Positions 24,244 through 34,165 of a stretch of 64,000 bases of DNA are shown here, piece after piece. Position 1 is the first letter of the stretch. Each line of letters starts with the position of its first letter. The notes below the pieces were generated by a model, which saw only the letters and a list, made by a program, of their open reading frames with translations, ran no database searches and was not told the DNA's origin. The DNA comes from CAZCEC01 sp964497615 (GTDB lineage: Bacteria > Chloroflexota > Anaerolineae > Anaerolineales > UBA6663): positions 247,312 through 311,311 of the forward strand of contig CAZCEC010000001.1 in NCBI GenBank assembly GCA_964497615.1, written 5' to 3'. The translations under genes were made by a program, and so were the position numbers.

Positions 24244-25415
24244 ATGCCGATCACCATCAAGGACATTGCCCACCAGGCGGAGGTTTCCCACTCAACGGTT
24301 TCGCGCGCCCTGCGTGACACTCGCCCCACGCCGGGGCGCACGACCAAGCGCATCAAGCAATTGGCGGCGCGCATGGGCTACGTGCCCAGCGCCGCGGCCC
24401 GCAGCCTCAAGACTAGCCGGACTCGCGCCCTGGGCGTGGTGGTCACCAATATCGCCGACCCGTTCCTGGGGGAGGTGGTGCGCGGGATTGAGGACGCCGT
24501 CCGGCAGGCGGGCTACAGCCTGTTCCTGGCAGCCTCCTACCACGCACCCGAGCGCGAGCAGCAGGTGCTGCACGCCCTGGCCGAGCACCGGGTGGATGGC
24601 GTCCTGATCTGCTCTTCGCAGGTCGGTGCGCGGCACCTGGCCGAACTGGAACGCTTCGGTGTCCCGGTGGTCCTGGTGAACAACCAGGTGGCGGGCGAGT
24701 TTGCGCACAGCATCGCTCACGGCGATGTGGCCGGCGGCCGGGCGGTGATGGTCGGCTCGAACATCGCCGTAAATACCGCCCGCGAATTCGACTCATCCAT
24801 CCCGACGGGGTCCTGCCCCACGCCCGCCGTAATCCGGCCGGGCGCGTCGTGGATGATCCGAAGCACGTACGCGACGCCGATGCATCCGTACACGCAGGCG
24901 CTGCTGTCGNNNNNNNNNNTCTGGGCAGCGCGGCCAGTGGCCAGACGAACCTTGACCGGCAGGCGGGCTACCAGGCCGCGCTGGCGGCGGCCGGGGTCGA
25001 GGCGCAGCCGGAATGGCTGTTGTCCGTCCCCGGCGGGCGGCCCGCCGACGGTCTGGCCGGCGCCGAGGTCTTTCTGCGGTTGGCGCCGCGGCCCACGGCG
25101 CTGGTCTGCTTCAACGACATGATGGCGCTGGGGGCGCTGCATCAACTCAAGGCGGCGGGCGTGCGGGTCCCGCAGGATGTGTCGCTGACCGGCTTCGACG
25201 ATGTGTTCGTGGCCCAGTACACCGATCCTCCGCTCACCACCCTGGCCCAGCCGAAGTACCAATTGGGCCGCGACGCGGCGGAGATGCTGCTGGGACTGCT
25301 GCGGGGCCCGGCGCCCAGCCGCCCGCACCTCCAGTCGGTGGCGGGGCACCTTGTGGTGCGGGCCTCCACCGCGCCGCCCGGCGGGACGCGCGCGACCACT
25401 CCGGAGGTTGAGTGA
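24244..25415 (+). CDS. LacI-family transcriptional regulator, interrupted by an assembly gap
   Basis: The 5' part (24244 to about 24750) encodes the N-terminal HTH (I-T-I-K-D-I-A-H-Q-A-E-V-S-H-S-T-V-S-R-A) and the first half of the sugar-binding domain, up to D-V-A-G-G-R-A-V-M. After the Ns the 3' part (24921-25415) continues in a different frame with L-G-S-A-A-S-G-Q-T-N-L-D-R-Q-A-G-Y and ends with the usual S-L-T-G-F-D-D and P-P-L-T-T-L-A-Q-P segments. In family members only about 15 residues separate these parts, whereas here about 170 bases intervene. The gene is therefore probably intact in the organism, with a corrupted middle in this assembly. It is divergent from iolC, so control of inositol genes is likely. 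Confidence 0.85.
24751..24919. other. Scaffold gap (10 N) with foreign flank inside the lacI-type gene
   Basis: Ten Ns occupy 24910-24919. The roughly 160 bases before them do not fit LacI. The last 30 bases before the Ns read M-H-P-Y-T-Q-A-L-L-S on the plus strand, a motif diagnostic of OppD/OppF-type peptide ABC ATPases. The flank is best explained as a misjoined or low-quality contig end. Confidence 0.7.
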
Positions 25416-26371
25416 AGATCGGCCTGTTCACCGACAGCTTGCAGGACCTGCCCCTGGCCGACGCGCTAGACTGGATCGCGGCGCACGGCCTCGCGGCGGT
25501 TGAAATCGGCACCGGCAACTTCTCGCCCGCCCCGCACTGCCGCCTGAGCGAACTGGCCGCCTCGGACGAGGCGGCGGCGCGGCTGAAGGATAGCCTGGCT
25601 GCGCGTGGGCTGACCCTGAGCGCCCTCAACTGCAACGGCAACCTGCTGGACCCGCATCCGGCCCGGCGCCAGCGGGCGCAGGACACCTACTACCGGACGG
25701 TGGAGGCCGCCCAACGCCTGGGCCTGGATACGGTCGTGACCATGAGCGGCTGCCCCGGTGACCCCACCGGCGGGGAGTATCCCAACTGGGTCACCTGCAC
25801 CTGGCAGGCCGAGTTCGTCGAGTTGAGTGAGCGCCAGTGGGACGAGGTCATCGCTCCCTTCTGGCGCAAAGCAGGGCAGTTTGCGCGCGAGCGCGGGGTC
25901 AACGTCGCGATTGAGATGCACCCCGGCCAATCGGTGTACAACACCCGCGGGCTGCAGCGGCTGCGCGCGATTGCCGGCCCGAATCTCGGCGCCAACTTGG
26001 ATCCCAGCCATCTCTTCTGGCAGGGGATGGACCCGCTGGTGGTGGTGCGGGCGCTGGGGCCAGGCGCGATCTTTCACGTGCATGCCAAGGATACCCGCCT
26101 GGACCCGCAGGAGATGGCGCTGAACGGCGGCCTGGACCTGCGGCCCACCACGGAGGTCCGGGAACGCGCCTGGGCCTTTCGCACGGTGGGCTACGGGCAC
26201 GATGCCGGCTGGTGGCGCGACTTCGTCAGCGAACTGCGCCGCCAGGGCTACGACGGGGTGCTCAGCATCGAGCACGAAGACCGGCTGATGGGCTCGCGCG
26301 AAGGGATCATCAAGAGCGTTGAGTTCCTCCAGCCGATCGTGCTGCAGACGACGGCCGAGGCGTGGCTGTAG
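25412..26371 (+). CDS. Sugar phosphate isomerase/epimerase-like TIM-barrel protein
   Basis: A 319-residue xylose-isomerase-like TIM barrel. The four metal-ligand strands are visible: V-A-I-E-M-H-P-G-Q, G-A-N-L-D-P-S-H-L-F-W, F-H-V-H-A-K-D-T-R and L-S-I-E-H-E-D. The family includes inosose dehydratase, inosose isomerase (IolI) and epimerases of keto-sugars. GTG at 25412 overlaps the lacI stop (GTGA), so it is cotranscribed with the regulator. With iolBCE nearby, an IolI-like or IolE-like reaction on an inositol derivative is likely. Confidence 0.85.
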   Translation: MKIGLFTDSLQDLPLADALDWIAAHGLAAVEIGTGNFSPAPHCRLSELAASDEAAARLKDSLAARGLTLSALNCNGNLLDPHPARRQRAQDTYYRTVEAAQRLGLDTVVTMSGCPGDPTGGEYPNWVTCTWQAEFVELSERQWDEVIAPFWRKAGQFARERGVNVAIEMHPGQSVYNTRGLQRLRAIAGPNLGANLDPSHLFWQGMDPLVVVRALGPGAIFHVHAKDTRLDPQEMALNGGLDLRPTTEVRERAWAFRTVGYGHDAGWWRDFVSELRRQGYDGVLSIEHEDRLMGSREGIIKSVEFLQPIVLQTTAEAWL

Positions 26372-26496
26372 GGGCGGCTGGCGGCGCAGCCAGGCGGCGC
26401 TCGGGAAGGGAGGTGGCAGGACGTCAACTTGTCTAGAAGCGTAGCTTTGGTCCGTGGCCCAACTTTTGCGAACCGTCTCACGGAGGAGACCCGACC

Positions 26497-27657
26497 ATGA
26501 AACCCTTGCGCATCGTTTCCGCCCTTGCAGCGTTTGGCCTGGTATTAGCGGCCTGCACGCCGCCGACGCCGGTTGTGCAGGTGGTGACCCAGGAAGTGCC
26601 TGTTACCCAGCAGGTGGTCGTCACCCAGGAAGTCGAGGTGGAAGTCACCCGCGAGGTGGAGGTGGAAGTCCAGGTGACTCAGGAAGTGATGGTCACGCCC
26701 ACGCCGGTCGGCGGCACCCTGGTGCTGTATGCCTGCCTGTTTGACCCCGACAAGCTCCAGGTGTTGTTCGAAACCTTCAAGGCTGAGTACGGGGTGGACG
26801 TTACCTGCCTCGATATGAGCAGCGGCGAGGCCCTGGAACGCATCCGCGCCGAGGCCGAGAATCCGCAGGGCGACGTGCTCTTCGGCACCACCAATTTGTC
26901 GCACGTGAACCTGGCGGCCGAGGGGCTGACCATGCCGTATCAGGGCGTGGGCTGGAACCTGCTGCCCGACGGCGCCCTCAAGGACCCAGAGGGGCGGTGG
27001 ACGGGATTCTATTACGGCGTCATTGGGTTTGCGTGCAGCCCGGAGCGCCTGGCCGAAATCAACGCCCCGTGCCCGACCTCCTGGGATGAACTGCTCGACC
27101 CGGTGTACCAGGGCGAGATCGTCATTGCCAGCCCAGCGGCCTCTGGGACGTCATTCACGGTGCTGAGCGGCCTGGCCCAACGGCTGGGCGTGGACGGCGC
27201 GTTCGAGTTCTGGCAGCAGATGGACGCGAACGTGGCCCAATACACCGAGTCGGGCAGTGCGCCGGCCCGCATGGCCGCGGCCGGTGAGTTCGCGGTGGCC
27301 ATTGCCTTCGCCCACGACATCCAGGTGCAGCAGGACAACGGCCTGCCGGTCGAGCTAACCTTCCCGTCCGAGGGCACCCCATTCGAGATCGGCGGCATCT
27401 CTATTCTGGAGGGCGCTAAGAACGTGGCGGCGGCCCAGGCCTGGGTGGACTATGTGTTCAGTAACGCCTTCCAGCGTTACCACAACGACGTGGCCCACCG
27501 CATCCCGGTGGTGCCCGGCGTGCTGCTGTCGGAAGGCAACTATGGCCTGGAGGACGTCGTGCTCGTCGACGGGTACGACCCGACCGAGTGGGCCGCCCAG
27601 CGGGATCCGCTCATCGCCCGCTGGCAGGAAGAAATCGGCGCACTGCGCGGGCAGTAG
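26497..27657 (+). CDS. Extracellular solute-binding lipoprotein, FbpA/AfuA-type
   Basis: A 386-residue lipoprotein preceded by a strong ribosome binding site (GGAGGAG at 26482-26488). The signal peptide ends at the lipobox L-A-A-C20. A linker of repeated V-T-Q-E-V / V-T-R-E-V units (about 28-66) follows, a feature common in Chloroflexota binding proteins. The binding domain resembles the iron(III)/2-aminoethylphosphonate/sugar-phosphate group: L-V-L-Y-A-C-L, A-E-N-P-Q-G-D-V-L-F-G-T-T-N and G-F-Y-Y-G-V-I-G. There are no Tyr pairs near the C-terminus as in true Fe3+ binders. The following phosphatase genes point to a phosphorylated ligand. A strong hairpin separates it from the permease gene. 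Confidence 0.85.
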   Translation: MKPLRIVSALAAFGLVLAACTPPTPVVQVVTQEVPVTQQVVVTQEVEVEVTREVEVEVQVTQEVMVTPTPVGGTLVLYACLFDPDKLQVLFETFKAEYGVDVTCLDMSSGEALERIRAEAENPQGDVLFGTTNLSHVNLAAEGLTMPYQGVGWNLLPDGALKDPEGRWTGFYYGVIGFACSPERLAEINAPCPTSWDELLDPVYQGEIVIASPAASGTSFTVLSGLAQRLGVDGAFEFWQQMDANVAQYTESGSAPARMAAAGEFAVAIAFAHDIQVQQDNGLPVELTFPSEGTPFEIGGISILEGAKNVAAAQAWVDYVFSNAFQRYHNDVAHRIPVVPGVLLSEGNYGLEDVVLVDGYDPTEWAAQRDPLIARWQEEIGALRGQ

Positions 27658-27666
27658 CAGCTTCAG

Positions 27667-27708
27667 GCGCGTCTGGCGCAGACCGGCTCAGGTCTGCGCC
27701 AGACGCGC
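27667..27708 (+). terminator. Perfect 18-bp hairpin between binding-protein and permease genes
   Basis: An 18-bp perfect inverted repeat (27667-27684 with 27691-27708) and a 6-base loop follow the binding-protein stop by 9 bases. Such hairpins commonly stabilise or partly terminate the message, so that the binding protein is made in excess over the permease. There is no T-run. Confidence 0.6.
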
Positions 27709-27735
27709 TGCCGGCGGCGCGGGAGGCGCCGATCT

Positions 27736-29634
27736 ATGACAAGCAGGCTGCTGGCCCTTTCGGAGAGCTGGTCCCCCACGCAGCGGCGGCGCGTGATGTT
27801 CGCGGTCATCATCGCGGTCGAGCTGCTGGCTTTCGCGCTGCTGGCCTTCCGCCTGGTGCAGATCCGCGACGTGGAAGACCGGCGCGAGTTGGTGGGCGAC
27901 GTCGAGACGATCCACTTCCGCCGCGAGGTCGTCGGCGATCCAGTGCTGGTGGTGCTGCTGGGCCTGGGACTGGCGGCGCCCTTCGCCGCGCGCCGGTTCC
28001 GCAACGAGCCGGTGATGCTCGTGGCGCTGCAGGCCGCCATCGTGTGCCTCACCCTGTTTGTGCTCTGGCCGCTGGGTCAGGTGTTCGCCCACGGCTTCCG
28101 GGCGGGGCCGCTGGCCAGCGGCTTCTCACTGCTCCAGTTTGAGCGTCTACTGGAGCAGCCCATGGTGGCGCGGGCCACGCGCAACACCCTGTACATCGGC
28201 GTCACCTCGGCGGTGCTGGCCACGGCCATCGGCACGCTCATGGCCTACACCCTCACGCTGACCGACGTGCCGGGCAAACGCTGGCTGCGCATCATCACCA
28301 CCTTGCCCTTGGTGTCGCCGCCGTTTGCCGTCAGCTTCGCCATCTTGCTGTTGTTCGGGCGCCGCGGCCTGATCACCTACGACCTGCTGCACATCACCGA
28401 GTGGAACATCTACGGGCCGCACGGCATCATCTTCGTGCAGCTCATCAGCGATATCCCCCTGGCGGTCCTGATCCTTTCGGCGGTATTCGCCTCCATCAGC
28501 CGTGACCTGGAGGAGGCGGCCGAGGACCTGGGCGGCAGCCCGCTCTACGTGCTGCGCACGGTCACCTTCCCGCTGGTGATGCCAGCTATCCTGACGGCCG
28601 CCCTGCTCACCTTCATCAACGCCATTGCCGACTTTGGCAATCCGATGCTGATCGGCGGCGGCTATCAGGTGCTCGCCACCCAGGCTTTCATCCAGATGAT
28701 CGAGCTGTTCGACCTGCAACTGGGCGCGGCCCTGGCCATGTTGCTGCTGGTGCCGGCGCTGGCCGCCTTCGCCCTGCAGCACTGGATCGCCAACCGGCGC
28801 TCGTATGTCACCGTCACCAGCGGCGCGCGCACCGGCCACATCCGCAAGCTGCCCGGGCTGATTAAGTGGCCGCTGTACGGCCTGGTGCTGCTGCTGGCCG
28901 CCCTGGACCTGCTGCTGTACGGCTCGATCTTCGTCGGCGCGTTTGTGCAGGCCTGGGGTTTCAACTTCACGCCAACCCTGGACAACTTGTCCGGATTGGT
29001 TACCGCCGTGCCGCAGCTGCGCAATTCGCTGATCGTATCGGTCGGCTCCGGCCTGGTGGGCGGCGTGGCCGGCATCGTGCTGGCCTGGCTAGTCACCCGG
29101 CAGAAGTTTCCTGGCCGGGGGGCGTTGGATTTCTCGGCCACCCTGATGTACGCCATCCCCGGCACCGTCATCGGCATCGGCTACATTATCGCCTTCAACG
29201 CCGCACCCTACTTCTGGACAGGCACCTTTGCCATCATCATCGTGGCCTACGCCTTCCGGCGCTTGCCGGTGGGCCTGCGGACGGCGGTGGCCGCCCAGCG
29301 CCAGGTGGACCCCTCCTTGGAAGAGGCCTCGCTGGACCTGGGCGCATCGCGCGTGCGCACGTTTGCGCTGATCACCTTTCCGCTACTCAGCCGGGCCTTT
29401 TTTGCCGGGGTCATCTATATCTTCATTCGCTCGATGACGGACCTGAGCACCGCCATCTTTCTGAATGCCGGCCGCACCCAGTTGTATACGGTGCGCATGT
29501 TCCGGGTCATGATCACCGGCACGCCGAGCGAGGCCGCCGCCTTCGCCGGGCTATTGATCGTCATCATCCTGATCTCGCTGGCCCTGCTTAGCAAGCTGAC
29601 CGGCAAGAGCTTCGTGGATCTGTTCAGGATATAA
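27736..29634 (+). CDS. ABC transporter permease, two fused FbpB-type halves
   Basis: A 632-residue inner-membrane protein with two MetI-like permease domains, as in FbpB/AfuB/ThiP-type transporters. The first hydrophobic segment is near residue 18-38 and about twelve segments follow in all. Each half carries an EAA loop for contact with the ATPase: L-E-E-A-A-E-D-L-G-G-S-P at about 257-268 and L-E-E-A-S-L-D-L-G-A-S-R at about 529-540. GGGAGG at 27721-27726 is the ribosome binding site. It is followed after 4 bases by the ATPase gene. Substrate specificity comes from the binding protein; a phosphorylated polyol or sugar is inferred. Confidence 0.9.
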   Translation: MTSRLLALSESWSPTQRRRVMFAVIIAVELLAFALLAFRLVQIRDVEDRRELVGDVETIHFRREVVGDPVLVVLLGLGLAAPFAARRFRNEPVMLVALQAAIVCLTLFVLWPLGQVFAHGFRAGPLASGFSLLQFERLLEQPMVARATRNTLYIGVTSAVLATAIGTLMAYTLTLTDVPGKRWLRIITTLPLVSPPFAVSFAILLLFGRRGLITYDLLHITEWNIYGPHGIIFVQLISDIPLAVLILSAVFASISRDLEEAAEDLGGSPLYVLRTVTFPLVMPAILTAALLTFINAIADFGNPMLIGGGYQVLATQAFIQMIELFDLQLGAALAMLLLVPALAAFALQHWIANRRSYVTVTSGARTGHIRKLPGLIKWPLYGLVLLLAALDLLLYGSIFVGAFVQAWGFNFTPTLDNLSGLVTAVPQLRNSLIVSVGSGLVGGVAGIVLAWLVTRQKFPGRGALDFSATLMYAIPGTVIGIGYIIAFNAAPYFWTGTFAIIIVAYAFRRLPVGLRTAVAAQRQVDPSLEEASLDLGASRVRTFALITFPLLSRAFFAGVIYIFIRSMTDLSTAIFLNAGRTQLYTVRMFRVMITGTPSEAAAFAGLLIVIILISLALLSKLTGKSFVDLFRI

Positions 29635-29638
29635 CCGC

Positions 29639-30712
<1,074 letters not shown>

Positions 30713-30716
30713 GCCC

Positions 30717-31271
30717 ATGCCGCGCTGCCTCCAGGCCATTTGCTTCGACTTCGGCGACACGCTGGCCGACGAGGCCACCGAAGTCAAGGACGCCGCGCAG
30801 ACTACCCTGCGGGCGGAACTGATTCCGGGCGCCGCCGAGGTGCTGCGCGAGCTGAAACGGCGCGGCTACCGGCTGGCCCTGGTGGCCGATGGGCGGCCCG
30901 GCACCTACACGAATGTGCTCGGCCAGCACGGCGTGCTCGATCTGTTTGATGTGTTGACCATCTCCGAGCTGGTGGGCTGCGAAAAGCCTGACCCGCGGAT
31001 GTTTGTGGCAGCGCTCGATCAGCTCGGCATTTCGCGCGCCGACTACGGCCGGACCGTTATGGTGGGCAACAACCTGGAACGCGACATCAAGGGGGCGAAC
31101 CTGCTCGGCATGGTCAGCATCTGGATCGACTGGGCCCCGCGCCGGTCCAAGACGCCGGCCGACGTGTCAGAAGTGCCGGCCTTCACCGTCAAACTGCCCC
31201 TCGAGGTGCTGCCGGTGATCGAGCGCCTCGAGCGCGACTGTCCGCCGGGGGCGATTCAGCCCACGACCTAG
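30717..31271 (+). CDS. HAD-superfamily hydrolase (probable phosphatase)
   Basis: A 184-residue HAD protein. Motif I is F-D-F-G-D-T at 10-15 (nucleophile D11, acid D-position 14). The motif III Lys is in C-E-K-P-D-P-R-M-F and motif IV is V-G-N-N-L-E-R-D-I-K-G-A. Motif II reads L-V-A-D-G, so the usual Ser/Thr is not obvious. The small size implies a minimal cap (subfamily I). The first gene after the ABC ATPase (4-base spacing), it probably dephosphorylates the imported compound or an intermediate. Confidence 0.85.
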   Translation: MPRCLQAICFDFGDTLADEATEVKDAAQTTLRAELIPGAAEVLRELKRRGYRLALVADGRPGTYTNVLGQHGVLDLFDVLTISELVGCEKPDPRMFVAALDQLGISRADYGRTVMVGNNLERDIKGANLLGMVSIWIDWAPRRSKTPADVSEVPAFTVKLPLEVLPVIERLERDCPPGAIQPTT

Positions 31272-31290
31272 ACCAAACGGAGATTAATAC

Positions 31291-32316
31291 ATGTCGAATG
31301 AGAGCCGCCTCCGGCTGGGCATCATCGGCGCCGGCCGCATCGGCAAGCTGCATGCCGAGAATGTCGCCGCGCGCCTGCCCGACGCCCAGGTGGCCGCCAT
31401 CGCCGATGTGAACCTGGCCGCGGCGCAGGCCGTGGCGCAGAGCCTGGCCGGCGCGGTGGCGGTGGCTGACTACCGGCAGGTGTTGGACGACCCTGGCATC
31501 CAGGCGGTGCTGATCTGTTCGTCCACCGATACGCACGCGGCGGTGGCGGTGGCCGCGGCCGAGGCCGGCAAGCACATCTTCTGCGAGAAGCCGGTTGACC
31601 TGACTCTCCAGCGCATCGATGACGTGCTGAGCGCGGTGGCGCGGGCCGGCGTGAAGTTCCAGGTGGGGTTCAACCGCCGCTTCGACCCCAGCTTTGCCCA
31701 GGTGCGGCGCCTGGTGGCGGAGGGCCAGATCGGCCGGCCGCATCTTCTGCGCATCACCAGCCGCGATCCCGCGCCTCCGCCCCTGGCCTACATCCGCGTC
31801 TCGGGCGGCCTGTTCCTGGATATGACCATCCACGACTTCGACATGGCGCGGTTCCTGATGGGCAGCGAGGTGACAGAGGTCTATACGCAGGCGGCCGTGC
31901 TGGTGGACCCCGCCATCGGGGAGGCCGGCGACCTGGACACGGCGGTGATCGCGCTGAAGTTCGCCAACGGCGCGCTGGGCGTCATCGACAACAGCCGCCG
32001 GGCCGTCTATGGTTACGACCAGCGGGTGGAGGTCTTTGGCGCGGCGGGCATGGCGGCCGCCGGCAACCAGACCGCCGATACCCACACGCTCAGCCAGGCC
32101 GGTGGAGTCAGTTCGGCCAAGCCGCTGTACTTCTTTCTGGAGCGCTATGCTGACTCCTACGCCAGCGAGATGCGCGCCTTTGTGGACGCTGTGCGGGACG
32201 ACCAGCCCGTGCCGGTGACTGGGCTGGACGGCCGCATCCCGGTGGTGATGGGGCTGGCGGCGCGCCGGTCCTATGATGAGCACCGCCCGGTGCCGCTGAG
32301 CGAGGTCGCGGGCTGA
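31291..32316 (+). CDS. iolG: Gfo/Idh/MocA-family dehydrogenase, inositol 2-dehydrogenase-like
   Basis: A 341-residue NAD(P)-dependent oxidoreductase. The Rossmann motif G-I-I-G-A-G-R-I-G-K-L-H is at 10-21, and the catalytic C-E-K-P-V-D-L is at about 97-103, including the conserved E-K-P lysine. The later D-M-T-I-H-D-F-D-M-A-R motif is the active-site signature of IolG-type enzymes, which oxidise myo-inositol or scyllo-inositol. Its length is typical. It overlaps the next HAD gene by 1 base and sits in the transporter operon. Nearby iolBCE support inositol oxidation, though other sugar substrates are possible in this broad family. Confidence 0.88.
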   Translation: MSNESRLRLGIIGAGRIGKLHAENVAARLPDAQVAAIADVNLAAAQAVAQSLAGAVAVADYRQVLDDPGIQAVLICSSTDTHAAVAVAAAEAGKHIFCEKPVDLTLQRIDDVLSAVARAGVKFQVGFNRRFDPSFAQVRRLVAEGQIGRPHLLRITSRDPAPPPLAYIRVSGGLFLDMTIHDFDMARFLMGSEVTEVYTQAAVLVDPAIGEAGDLDTAVIALKFANGALGVIDNSRRAVYGYDQRVEVFGAAGMAAAGNQTADTHTLSQAGGVSSAKPLYFFLERYADSYASEMRAFVDAVRDDQPVPVTGLDGRIPVVMGLAARRSYDEHRPVPLSEVAG

Positions 32317-33068
32317 TGCCGCCACGCATCCGGCTGGTGGTGCTGGACGTGGACGGCGTGCTGAGCGGCGGCGAGGCGCAGCCGCTGGACCTGGACCTGC
32401 TGAGCCACCTGGCCGCGATGAACCGGCGCGCCCGCGCCGACCCGGCGTTGCCGGTGGTGACGCTGGGCACCGGCCGGCCGGCCCCCTATGTGGAGGTGAT
32501 GCTGCAGGCCATCGACGGGCACCTGCCGGCGATCTTCGAAAACGGCTGCGGGCTGTACTTCCCGGCGAATTACCGCTTTGTGCCGCACCCCGCGCTGGCA
32601 GAGGGCGGCCGGTCGTTTGCCGCCGTGCGGGAACGGCTGCGCGTGGCGCTGGTGGAGACGGGCCGCGTGTTCTTCCAGCCGGGCAAGGAGTATTCGCTCA
32701 GCCTGTTTCCGCTGGATGGCGTTGCGGTGGATGAATTGCTGCCGCTGGCCGTGGATGCGTTGGGGCCGGAGGGCGAGACAGTGGACCTAGTGTATTCGGT
32801 GTCGTGCCTGAACGTGGTGCCGCGCGGCGTGGATAAGGGGGCGGGCCTGGGCTTTCTGTGCGAGCAGGCCGGTTTCGCGGCCAATGAAGTGCTGGCTGTG
32901 GGCGACTCGGATGTGGACCTGCCGCTGCTGAGGGCGGCGGGCTACTCGGCGGCGCCGGCCAATGCCAATCCGGCCGTCAAGGCCGCGGCTGCCTACGTCA
33001 GTCCGTGCGCGACCACCGACGGTGTGCGCGACATCCTGCGTCACTTCGAGATCATGGAGCCAATATGA
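32316..33068 (+). CDS. HAD-IIB (Cof-type) phosphatase
   Basis: A 250-residue HAD protein of the Cof/sucrose-phosphatase-like group. Motif I is V-L-D-V-D-G-V-L at about 8-15, with the motif II region T-L-G-T-G-R-P. A C2-type cap sits in the middle, K-G-A-G-L-G-F-L provides the Lys, and motif IV is V-G-D-S-D-V-D-L-P-L-L. It starts in the stop of the iolG-like gene and ends with an ATGA overlap with the TIM-barrel gene. This second phosphatase in the same operon strengthens the idea that the transporter takes up a phosphorylated substrate. Confidence 0.85.
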   Translation: MPPRIRLVVLDVDGVLSGGEAQPLDLDLLSHLAAMNRRARADPALPVVTLGTGRPAPYVEVMLQAIDGHLPAIFENGCGLYFPANYRFVPHPALAEGGRSFAAVRERLRVALVETGRVFFQPGKEYSLSLFPLDGVAVDELLPLAVDALGPEGETVDLVYSVSCLNVVPRGVDKGAGLGFLCEQAGFAANEVLAVGDSDVDLPLLRAAGYSAAPANANPAVKAAAAYVSPCATTDGVRDILRHFEIMEPI

Positions 33069-33889
33069 GCGCAGGCTTTCGGATGGCTGTTCAAGAAGAC
33101 ATGCTGCCGGGGCCACGCCTGGTGGACCGGTTTGAGCAGGCGGCCGGTCTGGGCCTCCAGGGCATCGAGTTCTGGAGCCGGACACTGCCGGAGCAGGCGC
33201 AGGAGATCGAGCGTCTCAACGGGCGGCGCGGCGTCGTGGCCGCCTCGATCAACCACGGCCGGCGCTCGCGCTTCCTGGACCCTGAGCCGGCCGAGCGCGC
33301 CCGCGCCCTGGCCGAACTGCGTGAGGCCTTGGCGCTGGCGGGTCGAGTGGGCGCCGAAGGCGTCATCTTTGTGCCCCACTTCTTTGGGCCGCTGCTGCCG
33401 GACCTGTCGCCGTATGCCGACGCGGTGACGTTGGAGCGGTCGCTGCTGGCTGCGCAGTTGGAGGAATTGGCGGAAGATGCGGCGGCCGCGGGCGTCCGGT
33501 TGTTTGTTGAACCGGTGAACCGCTATGAGACGCACCTGCTGGTGCGCCTGGAAGACGCGGCTTCGCTGGTGGCGCCCCTGCAGCGGCCGGCCGTGGGCAT
33601 CGTGGCGGACCTGTTCCACATGGCGCTCGACGAACCTGACGTTCCGGCCTCTATTCGCGCGCACGCCGGTCAGATCGGGCACGTGCATCTGGCCGACAAC
33701 AACCGGCGTCTGCCGGGGCAGGGGAGCACGGATTTCGCCGCCGCCTTCGCCGCGCTGACCGAGATCGGTTATGCGGGCTGGCTGGCTTTCGAGTGCGGGG
33801 CGCCGGGCGACAACGCGCCTCAGGCGCGGGAATACCTGACGGCTCTGCCGTCCAGCCTGCGTTATCTCAGAGCCTGCTTGCCCGGGTGA
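33065..33889 (+). CDS. Hydroxypyruvate isomerase-like TIM-barrel protein
   Basis: A 274-residue xylose-isomerase-like TIM barrel. The metal-ligand strands are F-V-E-P-V-N-R-Y-E at about 151-159, G-I-V-A-D-L-F-H-M at about 178-186, I-G-H-V-H-L-A-D-N-N-R and L-A-F-E-C-G-A-P-G. The D-N-N-R form and size fit the Hyi/OtnI-like group, which isomerises keto-acids or keto-sugars. The ATG at 33065 overlaps the phosphatase stop; a longer frame from 33005 would overlap it by 64 bases and is less likely. It is the last gene of the transporter operon. Confidence 0.85.
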   Translation: MSAGFRMAVQEDMLPGPRLVDRFEQAAGLGLQGIEFWSRTLPEQAQEIERLNGRRGVVAASINHGRRSRFLDPEPAERARALAELREALALAGRVGAEGVIFVPHFFGPLLPDLSPYADAVTLERSLLAAQLEELAEDAAAAGVRLFVEPVNRYETHLLVRLEDAASLVAPLQRPAVGIVADLFHMALDEPDVPASIRAHAGQIGHVHLADNNRRLPGQGSTDFAAAFAALTEIGYAGWLAFECGAPGDNAPQAREYLTALPSSLRYLRACLPG

Positions 33890-33987
33890 CGCCTGGCCGG
33901 CCGCTCCCCCGCGTGCCGGTTTGGGCAGCGTCGGCCCGCGTCAGGTCTGGATCGAGGCCGGCCGGATGTGGCCAGGTATTCGAGTAG

Positions 33988-33993
33988 TATAAT
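33988..33993 (+). promoter_or_regulatory. Consensus -10 element ahead of the tRNA-Leu remnant
   Basis: A perfect TATAAT at 33988-33993 lies 120 bases upstream of the tRNA-like sequence in a spacer after the TIM-barrel operon. I see no good -35 box at 16-18 bases. It could be the original tRNA promoter or belong to a weak promoter needing an activator. Confidence 0.35.
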
Positions 33994-34113
33994 GAACTGA
34001 TGCACAGGGGAAGTAAATTGCCGAGGCGCCGGGACGATACCTGCCTGATGATCCGCCGGTCACTGGTTGGCCGGGCTAAGTGGTGCCAAACCAAGGATAT
34101 CGGGATACTTACC

Positions 34114-34156
34114 GGGCCGGTGGCGGAATGGCAGACGCCGCGGACTTAAAATCTAC
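34114..34156 (+). pseudogene. Truncated tRNA-Leu (anticodon TAA), 5' part only
   Basis: The sequence follows a bacterial tRNA-Leu(TAA) from the acceptor strand (34114-34120) through T8-G9, the D arm (GCGGAATGGCAGACGC) and the anticodon stem and loop C-T-T-A-A-A-A, with anticodon TAA at 34147-34149. The 3' side of the anticodon stem pairs at only four of five positions. After that there is no long variable arm, no GGTTC-A T arm and no acceptor complement within the next 1.4 kb. The gene seems cut in the anticodon stem, by insertion, deletion or assembly. Confidence 0.6.
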
Positions 34157-34165
34157 CAAGCCCCT

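Noticed and set aside
24717..25349. Minus-strand frame through the N gap reading like part of a peptide-binding protein
   Set aside because: It crosses the Ns and overlaps the regulator; the plus-strand H-P-Y-T-Q-A-L-L-S motif explains part of the same bases better.
26580..26700. Repetitive V-T-Q-E-V coding segment as a novel repeat
   Set aside because: This linker style is widespread in Chloroflexota binding lipoproteins; it is useful for taxonomy but not new.
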